Positions 1-5,131 of a stretch of 5,885 nucleotides of DNA are shown here, piece by piece. Under the pieces are notes generated by a model. The model saw only the letters and a list, made by a program, of their open reading frames with translations. It was not told the origin of the DNA and searched no databases. Position 1 is the first letter of the stretch. Every line of letters begins with the position of its first letter. A program made the position numbers and the translations under genes. Source of the stretch: an archaeon (lineage in GTDB: Archaea > Asgardarchaeota > Hermodarchaeia > Hermodarchaeales > Hermodarchaeaceae); assembly GCA_016550405.1 (NCBI GenBank), contig JABXGX010000199.1, positions 1-5,885 on the forward strand, given 5' to 3'.

Positions 1-1040
1 AAGCCTAAGCTATTATTAATCTGATTGTCAAAATCGGATCGTCCCGTTCCAACAACCCTAGCACCGGCTTCCTTTGCTTCCCATGGCCAAATCTCTGGCA
101 GTGGATTCGCACAAGCAAATACAATGGCATCTGAAGCCATTGTCGCCACCCACTCTTTCTTTATGAGTCCTGGCTTAGGGGCTGAAGCAGAGATACAGAC
201 ATCCGCTCCATGAAGGGCATCACCAAAATTACCGGTACGTTGGTCCTCATTGGTTAGAATTGCCAAATCATATTTCTCGTGTTCATCTTCTTTCATTTGC
301 TTCAAGTCTTCCCGACCCTTATAGAGCAAACCATCTCGATCACAGAGAATTATATTTCCTGCAGGAACCCCAGCTTCAATGAGTAATTCGGCTGTACAAG
401 TGTTGGCTGCTCCAACACCTAACATGGCAATAGTTATTTGATTCAATTCTTTACCTACATGTCGTAATGCCCCTAATAGTCCCGCCAGAATAATCGTAGC
501 CGTGCCCTGCTGGTCGTCATGAAATACAGGAATGTTCATATCAGTTTTCAAACGATGAAGAATGTTGAAGCATTTGGGTTTTGAGATATCTTCCAGGTTA
601 ATACCACCAAAACTGGGTTGCAAGAGTTTAGTAGCACGGATGAAGTTCTCTGGATCCTGCGTATTTAGGCAGAGAGGAATAGCATCAACACCACCAAGGT
701 ATTTGAAAATTAGTGCCTTCCCTTCCATCACCGGAAGCCCAGCTTCAGGTCCGATATTACCAAGGCCAAGGACACGGCTGCCATCAGAAACGACGGCAAT
801 AGTATTGGCCTTGTTTGTGTGTTCCCACACTTTTTCGGGATTGGCTTGAATATCACGGCATGGAGCTGCGACGCCAGGAGTATACCAAATGGCAAAATCG
901 TCGAATCCACGAATAGTGCATTTGGGGATTGTCTGAATTTTTCCTTTATAGTAAGGATGGAGCTGCATGGCTTCCTTTGCTGGTTGTTTGGCTTTTTCGA
1001 GTAATTCTTCTTTAGTTGGTGGTCGATCAGCTTGAGTCAT
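1..1040 (-). CDS. NAD(P)-dependent malic enzyme, N-terminal ~346 residues (runs off left edge)
   Basis: Oxidative decarboxylation of malate to pyruvate and CO2 with NAD(P)+ and a divalent metal; soluble cytoplasmic enzyme. My reverse-strand translation starts at the ATG at 1040-1038 (MTQADRPPTKEELL) and is open to the edge. Visible family motifs: YTPGVAAPCR (res. 53-62, Tyr general acid), GKALIFKYLGGVDAIPL (107-123, catalytic Lys likely in the GK pair), PSFGGINLEDI (142-152), HDDQQGTA (174-181, metal/substrate site), a Rossmann core with GVGAAN (208-213) and GTGRSDFDNQINN near the cut (331-343). The last Gly of the usual GxGxxG is Asn here. Bacterial-type short malic enzymes continue roughly 50-100 residues further, so the end is lost, and a C-terminal phosphotransacetylase-like fusion cannot be excluded. 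The start is favoured by a TATA-like box about 22 nt upstream, suggesting a nearly leaderless mRNA. NAD versus NADP preference cannot be read. Family assignment is very secure. Confidence 0.95.
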   Translation of the reverse strand, partial: MTQADRPPTKEELLEKAKQPAKEAMQLHPYYKGKIQTIPKCTIRGFDDFAIWYTPGVAAPCRDIQANPEKVWEHTNKANTIAVVSDGSRVLGLGNIGPEAGLPVMEGKALIFKYLGGVDAIPLCLNTQDPENFIRATKLLQPSFGGINLEDISKPKCFNILHRLKTDMNIPVFHDDQQGTATIILAGLLGALRHVGKELNQITIAMLGVGAANTCTAELLIEAGVPAGNIILCDRDGLLYKGREDLKQMKEDEHEKYDLAILTNEDQRTGNFGDALHGADVCISASAPKPGLIKKEWVATMASDAIVFACANPLPEIWPWEAKEAGARVVGTGRSDFDNQINNSLG

Positions 1041-1058
1041 GTAATTGCATCTCGATAC

Positions 1059-1066
1059 TAAATTTA
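1059..1066 (-). promoter_or_regulatory. Candidate TATA box of the malic enzyme gene
   Basis: The palindromic octamer TAAATTTA is centred about 22 nt before the malic enzyme ATG and is preceded on the minus strand by a purine-rich GAGGGGA, as expected for an archaeal TATA/BRE pair. Transcription would then begin at or very near the start codon. Just upstream lies CCCC-aacaga-GGGG (1068-1081), a short inverted repeat that could be an operator but is small enough to be chance. Read by eye; no start-site data. Confidence 0.45.
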
Positions 1067-1142
1067 TCCCCTCTGTTGGGGTTTGAACAGTTTGACTCAA
1101 GAATTAAGTGTGTTTCTCTCCTTCGAGATTATGTCAAGAGGT

Positions 1143-1176
1143 AAAAACAAGTCGAGCGCAGTAATTCGTGGAAAAA
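1143..1176 (-). terminator. Candidate T-tract terminator after the GTPase gene
   Basis: On the minus strand, 13-46 nt past the GTPase stop codon, there are two runs of five T (1176-1172 and 1147-1143) in an otherwise ordinary intergenic stretch. Archaeal RNA polymerase commonly terminates at T-tracts without a hairpin, so this could end the GTPase transcript before the malic enzyme promoter. The tracts are short and the call is tentative. Confidence 0.3.
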
Positions 1177-1188
1177 CATTGAGTAAAA

Positions 1189-1776
1189 CTATGAAGTTGA
1201 TGCACCAATGGATATTGGCTCAGATGTGGTTAATCGACTCCACATCAAATTAGCGATAATATCGAAGGTTTCAGTTACATTGATGCCATCTTTTGAACTG
1301 GTCTCTAGATAACCAGCCAATCCATTTAGTTTGGCATATTCGTGTCCATCTTGACGTTGTGTTGATGGAATATCAGCCTTTGTTCCGATCAGAATAATTG
1401 GAATAGTCTGTGTGTTTTCACGAACAATCTCTAACCATTCATCAAGATGATAGAAGGTGGTAAGCCGTGTGAGATCAAAGGCCAGAATACACCCCATTGC
1501 ACCACGACAATAGTGAGGCATCAAAAAGCGGAACCGTTGTTCTCCTGCGAAATCCCAGATGGCTAAGGTGATAGTTACACCCTCAACTTCGATATCGCGT
1601 GTAGCAAAACCTGATCCCACTGTCATACGCTGATCTAGATAGTTACCGGTGAGGTACCGATGAATTAGTGTTGTCTTGCCAACCCCACCTTCTCCAACTA
1701 CAATTAACTTTAGAACTGCTTTTCGGGGCAGACTTGCATCTCCAGAAGATACCCAACCTACTGGGTCTTGCTGCAC
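1189..1776 (-). CDS. Rab/Ras-like small GTPase, archaeal (Asgard-like)
   Basis: A 195-residue single-domain P-loop GTPase, the usual length for Rab-like proteins. Motifs in order: G1 GEGGVGKT (28-35), G2 Thr52 in RMTVGSGF, G3 WDFAGEQRF (74-82), G4 GTKAD (131-135), G5 ETSSKDG (158-164). WDFAGEQRF replaces the WDTAGQERF of Rab/Ras, so Glu79 stands where Ras has catalytic Gln61, with Gln at the next position. G4 has Thr for the Asn of NKxD, as in Rho proteins. There is no C-terminal cysteine, so no prenylation is expected, and no membrane segment; a 22-residue extension precedes the domain. It starts at GTG (1776-1774): an in-frame TAA lies 4 nt upstream, so no earlier start is possible. It is probably a nucleotide-dependent switch or trafficking/polarity-type protein; no effector can be named. 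Gaps of 148 and 227 bp to its neighbours suggest its own transcript. Confidence 0.92.
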   Translation of the reverse strand: MQQDPVGWVSSGDASLPRKAVLKLIVVGEGGVGKTTLIHRYLTGNYLDQRMTVGSGFATRDIEVEGVTITLAIWDFAGEQRFRFLMPHYCRGAMGCILAFDLTRLTTFYHLDEWLEIVRENTQTIPIILIGTKADIPSTQRQDGHEYAKLNGLAGYLETSSKDGINVTETFDIIANLMWSRLTTSEPISIGASTS

Positions 1777-1782
1777 GATTTA

Positions 1783-1787
1783 CCACC
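1783..1787 (-). promoter_or_regulatory. Ribosome binding site GGTGG for the GTPase GTG start
   Basis: GGTGG on the minus strand lies 6 nt before the GTG start at 1776 and matches the archaeal GGTGA-type site. A second, stronger-looking purine site (AGAGGAG, 1800-1794) lies 4 nt before an ATG at 1789 that is out of frame with the GTPase, so which site loads the ribosome is uncertain. Confidence 0.45.
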
Positions 1788-1826
1788 ATCTTACTCCTCT
1801 GGTTCAACAGTACCATTATGGGCTAG

Positions 1827-1833
1827 TAATTTA
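1827..1833 (-). promoter_or_regulatory. Candidate TATA box of the GTPase gene
   Basis: TAAATTA on the minus strand, about 54 nt before the GTG start, would place transcription near 1804 and give a leader of roughly 28 nt that contains both purine-rich ribosome sites. The upstream BRE position (AATCAGC) is only a partial match. Weak, read by eye. Confidence 0.3.
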
Positions 1834-1956
1834 GCTGATTTTCCGCTGGAATTGCTTTCGATCCCCATCGGTCCTCTCAAGAAGAGGATTGTGTGGTAAG
1901 AGGAGTTCAGTTAGACTGCCTCCTGGGTACTTCTTAAAGCCTATCCACAACTGTTT

Positions 1957-1973
1957 AGAAAAACCATTTTTCT
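1957..1973 (-). terminator. Candidate terminator of larB: short A/T hairpin ending in a T-run
   Basis: On the minus strand AGAAAAATGGTTTTTCT forms a 7-bp stem with a 3-nt loop and carries five consecutive T. It lies 31-47 nt beyond the larB stop codon. The stem is almost all A-T and thermodynamically weak, but the T-tract itself is what archaeal termination mainly needs. A further inverted repeat, TCCTCT-caaga-AGAGGA (1872-1888), lies downstream and has no T-run. Confidence 0.4.
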
Positions 1974-2003
1974 TGCGATTTTCTGGAATAAGATCTTTAC
2001 AGT

Positions 2004-2792
2004 TCACTTCTGGGCAATGCGATTTGCAATTAATGCTGCGATTGCCCCTGCTCCGATTCCATTGTCGATGTTCACGACAGCTAAACCAAGTGAGCAAGAT
2101 TGCAACATCGAAATTAATGCACCAAGCCCTTCTCCACCCAGCCCATAACCTGTAGAAATGGGAAGACCAATAACAGGAATATCAACAAGTCCTGTTACTA
2201 GCGAGGGGAGAGCGCCTTCCATGCCAGCTGCAACTATTAGGACATCAATTCCCTGTTCAATCATCTCCGTTAGTTCAGGAAAAAGCCGATGGACACCAGC
2301 CACGCCTACATCATAAGCCACAAGGACTTCGCAACCCATTTGAATAGCCATAGCTTTCGCCGCTTCAGCTACACGCCGATCTGATGTTCCTGCGGCGATG
2401 ATACCAACCTTTCCACCCGTTGATTTTGGCAGATATCCTTGTTCCTGTAAGACCACCATGGAACCCTCTCCGTATACATTGATGTCATATTTCTTTTCAA
2501 AGTGTTTTCTGGTCGCGTTAATTTGCTCACTCGATAACTGGCTAAGTAACAGCACAGGCTTGGCCTGTAATCCAGCGTTAATTATCTTTTTGAGATCCGG
2601 GATGCTCTTGTTCCTAGCAAAGACAACTTCAGGAATACCTTTTCGCGTTTCACGAGATACATCTAATTTGGCTAGATGTGCGATTTCAACAATGTTAAAA
2701 AGTCGTAGTTGTGTTTCTGCTTCTTTGACTGAACAGTCGCCACGAGCGACTTTTTCTAAGATTTCCCGAAGTTCAGATACCAAAAGTATCAC
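2004..2792 (-). CDS. larB: LarB, NaAD carboxylase/hydrolase of nickel-pincer nucleotide synthesis
   Basis: First step of nickel-pincer nucleotide synthesis: CO2 is added to the pyridinium ring of nicotinic acid adenine dinucleotide and the phosphoanhydride is cut, giving a dicarboxylated mononucleotide and AMP. The 262-residue protein has a LarB N-terminal region (LREILEKVARG, 8-18; KLDVSRETRKGIPEVVFA, 42-59) and a C-terminal PurE/AIR-carboxylase-like domain (about 128-260) with AAGTSDRRVAEAA (133-145), YDVGVAGVHRLF (160-171), VAAGMEGALPSLV (187-199), and NIDNGIGAGA (241-250). Cys233 in QSCS probably matches the cysteine that attacks the pyridine ring in Lactiplantibacillus LarB (equivalence recalled, not aligned). 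The start is either GTG at 2792 or in-frame TTG at 2783, which follows GGTGAT by 4 nt; the two differ by three residues. It is divergent from larC. Confidence 0.95.
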   Translation of the reverse strand: MILLVSELREILEKVARGDCSVKEAETQLRLFNIVEIAHLAKLDVSRETRKGIPEVVFARNKSIPDLKKIINAGLQAKPVLLLSQLSSEQINATRKHFEKKYDINVYGEGSMVVLQEQGYLPKSTGGKVGIIAAGTSDRRVAEAAKAMAIQMGCEVLVAYDVGVAGVHRLFPELTEMIEQGIDVLIVAAGMEGALPSLVTGLVDIPVIGLPISTGYGLGGEGLGALISMLQSCSLGLAVVNIDNGIGAGAIAALIANRIAQK

Positions 2793-2858
2793 CCGTTGGA
2801 GATAGATAGACCAAGCATATTAAAAGTTGAAGATTTATCAAATTTGGTGGGATTGTCG
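2793..2858. promoter_or_regulatory. Divergent promoter region between larB and larC-larE
   Basis: This 66-bp spacer must hold promoters for both directions. ATATTAAAAG (2817-2826) reads as a TATA-like element both ways. On the minus strand (TTTTAATA) it is about 25-30 nt before the larB GTG, implying a leaderless larB mRNA. On the plus strand it would start larC transcripts near 2847, just at its ribosome site. A second A/T element, TTTATCAAAT (2834-2843), is an alternative. Shared control of all three lar genes from one short region is plausible; no clear operator palindrome is visible. Confidence 0.4.
2846..2851 (+). promoter_or_regulatory. Ribosome binding site GGTGGG deciding the larC start
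   Basis: GGTGGGAT resembles the archaeal GGTGATC consensus and ends 7 nt before the ATG at 2859. It selects this ATG over the in-frame TTG at 2796, which has no ribosome site and would add 21 residues with no counterpart in the LarC family as I know it. Confidence 0.6.
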
Positions 2859-4127
2859 ATGGCAAGTAAGAAAATCCTTGTGATAGATCCACAAATGGCA
2901 GGTATTGCTGGGGATATGTTCGTAGCAGCCCTCCTCGACCTTGGCGCAGATACAAAGAAAGTAATTGCCGCCATGGAAAAAGCCGCCCAGTATATCCCTG
3001 ATTGCAAACGGGTGAAGGTGATCCCTCAACAAGTTACTCGGAGTCATATCGGCGGATTATACTTGGAGATTCAAATAGAAGAAACTTACAAAACTCGTCC
3101 AGGGAAAGTCTTACTTGACGCAGTCCAAGCAATGGTTAAAGACCTTAAACTTTCTTCAGAAGCAGCAGCTTACGCCAATCGAGCGATTCGCCATCTAGTA
3201 GAAGCTGAAGCGTCCGTTCATCGCCATCCACCTGAAAAGGTCCATCTTCATGGTGCAGGATCGGTTGATACAGTTATGGATATCATTGGTGCAGCTGTAG
3301 CATTAGAACAGCTTGAGATTGTGAACCCGAAGACAACAAAATATTTTGTATTGCCAATTGCAGTTGGTGGAGGAACATTTCTTAGCGGACATGGACAGCT
3401 TGCTGCACCAGGTCCCGCTGTTACGCACATCCTGTCAAATGCTAAACTAGTTTTCAAGGGAGGTCCGCTTCAACGCGAATTAACTACACCTACAGGGGCA
3501 TCTCTTTTAGCGGCTTTAGACCCAAGTTCAGTACCTGTATATCCAACCATGCGCCCCTTAGCGGTCGGGTATGGCGGAGGAACCGGAGAATTACCTGAAA
3601 TTCCCAACCTTCTTCGACTAGTAATCGGAGAATCCCTTCCCGAATTCCGGTTTTATCAGGATCAAGTTATTATTCTCGAAACCAATGTCGATGATGTATC
3701 CGGGGAAACCCTCGGTTATGTAATTAATCGATTAATGCAAACGGGGGCAAAAGATGTCACAATTCTACCAACAGTGACAAAAAAGAATCGTCCGGGTCAT
3801 CTGATTTCAGTTATTGCTGCACCTGAGAACGAAGAGACTCTCACACATCTACTGCTTGCTGAAACTGGAAGCCTCGGTGTTCGGGTGTTCCGAAGTGATC
3901 GCCATCTCCTCGCCAGAGAAATGCATGATGTACGAATTAAAGTTGACAACCAAGATGTAACTGTCAGCGTAAAAATCGCTACTGACCGTACCGGAGCTAT
4001 TCTCCAGGTCAAAGCTGAATATGAAGATGTGAAAAAGGCTGCAGAAAAGAGTGGAAAATCATTAGCCCAGATTGCTCAAGAAGCCGAATCAATGGCTCGC
4101 CAAAAATTCAGAAAGAAGGGAAAATAG
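2859..4127 (+). CDS. larC: LarC, CTP-dependent nickel insertase (cyclometallase) for NPN cofactor, unsplit
   Basis: Last step of nickel-pincer nucleotide synthesis: uses CTP to insert nickel and form the Ni-C bond in the dithiocarboxylated mononucleotide. Counting from the ATG at 2859 it has 422 residues, the usual full LarC length. The N-terminal domain has IAGDMFVAALLDLG (16-29), a histidine cluster HRH (121-123) and HLH (129-131) followed by GAGSVDTVMDIIGAA, TPTG (210-213) and GYGGGTGELPEIPNLLR starting at 237. The C-terminal nucleotide-binding domain starts near 268 with ETNVDD (274-279) and KKNRPG (308-313). In Lactiplantibacillus larC is split as larC1/larC2 and joined by programmed frameshifting; here one frame covers both parts, so none is needed. 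The region after HLH reads GAGSVD where family members I recall have HEVGAVD, so the usual Glu is Gly. larE follows 5 nt later, surely co-transcribed. Confidence 0.95.
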   Translation: MASKKILVIDPQMAGIAGDMFVAALLDLGADTKKVIAAMEKAAQYIPDCKRVKVIPQQVTRSHIGGLYLEIQIEETYKTRPGKVLLDAVQAMVKDLKLSSEAAAYANRAIRHLVEAEASVHRHPPEKVHLHGAGSVDTVMDIIGAAVALEQLEIVNPKTTKYFVLPIAVGGGTFLSGHGQLAAPGPAVTHILSNAKLVFKGGPLQRELTTPTGASLLAALDPSSVPVYPTMRPLAVGYGGGTGELPEIPNLLRLVIGESLPEFRFYQDQVIILETNVDDVSGETLGYVINRLMQTGAKDVTILPTVTKKNRPGHLISVIAAPENEETLTHLLLAETGSLGVRVFRSDRHLLAREMHDVRIKVDNQDVTVSVKIATDRTGAILQVKAEYEDVKKAAEKSGKSLAQIAQEAESMARQKFRKKGK

Positions 4128-4132
4128 AGATA

Positions 4133-4969
4133 ATGGCACAAAAGAGTTTGTCTAGCCTTAGTGAAAAACGAGTGAGGGTCGTTACTCGCTTTCAAGAGCT
4201 TGAGAGTGTAGTGGTAGCGTTATCAGGTGGTGTCGATAGCGCTGTTGTTGCCGCCTTAGCATTTGAAGCATTGAAGGATAAGGCATTGGCAGTGACCTTT
4301 GATTCGCCCCTAATTACACCTGAAGAGATTGATGACGCTCGTTCAGTAGCGAGAACCATTGGTATACGCCATCAGGTTCAACCTATTGATGAACTTAAAG
4401 TTGAATCCATCGTTACAAATTCAATGCAAAGATGTTATCAGTGTAAGCTTCACCGATTCCGGCAAGCACGAGTAATTGCCCTCAAACTTGGAATTGAATC
4501 GGTTGTTGATGGGTCAACTAAAAGTGATGAGGGGGAATTTCGACCTGGACTGCAAGCTATTGATGAATTAGGGATCATTAGCCCGTTACGTGAAGCAGGG
4601 ATAAACAAGTCTGAAGCAAGGCAACTCGCTCGAGAGTTTGGGCTTCCTGTGGCGGATAAGCCATCCAACAGTTGTCTGGCAACACGGATTCCCTACGATG
4701 AGCCCCTAACTGAGGAGCGCCTTTCTCGTATTGCCGCAGCAGAAAAAGCCATTCATGATATTATCGATGTTGGTATATTACGAGTTCGCGATCATGGAAC
4801 CCTTGCGCGTATTGAAGTATCCTCTGAGAACATACCTCGAATCCTAGAAAGTGAAGTCGCTCAACACATTGTGCAACAACTCAGTACAATTGGCTATGAA
4901 TTTATTACGGTTGATCTCCGGGGCTACCGATTTGGCAGCTTTGACGAAGACCAAACCCAAACTGAATAA
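4133..4969 (+). CDS. larE: LarE, ATP-dependent sulfur transferase of NPN synthesis, three-cysteine type
   Basis: Adenylates the carboxylates of the LarB product and replaces oxygen with sulfur, giving the dithiocarboxylate that LarC loads with nickel. The 278-residue protein belongs to the PP-loop (adenine nucleotide alpha-hydrolase) superfamily: pyrophosphate loop SGGVDS at 31-36, DGSTKSDEGEFRPG (126-139), PSNSCLATRIPY (177-188), and LRVRDH at about 257-262 of the nucleotide, i.e. within the C-terminal third. Cys181 corresponds to the sacrificial Cys176 of Lactiplantibacillus LarE. RCYQCK (100-105) adds Cys101 and Cys104, absent as I recall from the sacrificial type and typical of LarE proteins that bind a [4Fe-4S] cluster and transfer sulfur catalytically. 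These are its only three cysteines. The ATG is 5 nt after the larC stop; the only purine signal is GAGAT directly before it, so translational coupling is likely. It ends in a convergent gap. Confidence 0.95.
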   Translation: MAQKSLSSLSEKRVRVVTRFQELESVVVALSGGVDSAVVAALAFEALKDKALAVTFDSPLITPEEIDDARSVARTIGIRHQVQPIDELKVESIVTNSMQRCYQCKLHRFRQARVIALKLGIESVVDGSTKSDEGEFRPGLQAIDELGIISPLREAGINKSEARQLAREFGLPVADKPSNSCLATRIPYDEPLTEERLSRIAAAEKAIHDIIDVGILRVRDHGTLARIEVSSENIPRILESEVAQHIVQQLSTIGYEFITVDLRGYRFGSFDEDQTQTE

Positions 4970-5050
4970 AGCCCTCGAGGTGTAAGCGAAACATAGAGAC
5001 TAGCTTTCATCGTGGTTTATGTGGAATGCGAGATATCGATAGACAGTGAG

Positions 5051-5055
5051 AAAAA
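5051..5055 (-). terminator. Candidate T5 terminator of the phosphodiesterase gene
   Basis: A run of five T on the minus strand, about 77-81 nt past the stop codon of the convergent phosphodiesterase gene. No hairpin precedes it. It is the only T-run on that strand in the 162-bp convergent spacer (4970-5131), which otherwise holds no gene or RNA that I can see. Confidence 0.25.
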
Positions 5056-5101
5056 CTTGCCAAAAGAGCATCAAATCACTCGATGACATGTTCGAAGAGA
5101 T

Positions 5102-5121
5102 AATGAATCATGATTAATTTT
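5102..5121 (+). terminator. Imperfect A/T palindrome with TTTT, candidate larC-larE terminator
   Basis: Bases 5102-5119 form an 18-bp palindrome with one mismatched pair; its core AATCATGATT (5106-5115) is perfect, and TTTT (5118-5121) follows in the plus direction. A wider pair ATGAAT (5103-5108) / ATTCAT (5130-5135) overlaps it and reaches the stop codon of the opposing gene. It sits 133 nt past the larE stop, so it may end the larC-larE transcript or be a protein-binding site between convergent genes. Confidence 0.35.
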
Positions 5122-5131
5122 CACGTTTAAT

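Noticed and set aside
562..849. 95-residue plus-strand frame
   Set aside because: It is antisense to the conserved central part of the malic enzyme.
1872..1888. TCCTCT-caaga-AGAGGA inverted repeat as a terminator
   Set aside because: The stem is 6 bp with no following T-run in either direction; similar AGAGGAG words nearby suggest simple purine/pyrimidine repetition.
1831..2097. 88-residue minus-strand frame across the larB end and the intergenic gap
   Set aside because: Half of it is larB read in another frame, and the rest is basic, compositionally odd and resembles no family.
1889..2155. 88-residue plus-strand frame antisense to the end of larB
   Set aside because: It overlaps conserved larB coding on the other strand, has no ribosome site and resembles no protein family.
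2398..2805. 135-residue plus-strand frame
   Set aside because: It is the antisense shadow of larB, which is unmistakable by motif.
2796..2858. N-terminal extension of LarC from TTG at 2796 (21 extra residues)
   Set aside because: The LarC family begins just before the ILVIDPQMAGIAGDM segment, and GGTGGG gives the ATG at 2859 a good ribosome site. The extension lies in the divergent promoter spacer.
4133..4969. LarE as NAD synthetase, GMP synthase or QueC
   Set aside because: These share the SGGVDS loop, but DGSTKSDEGEFRPG, PSNSCLATRIPY and linkage to larC are specific to LarE.
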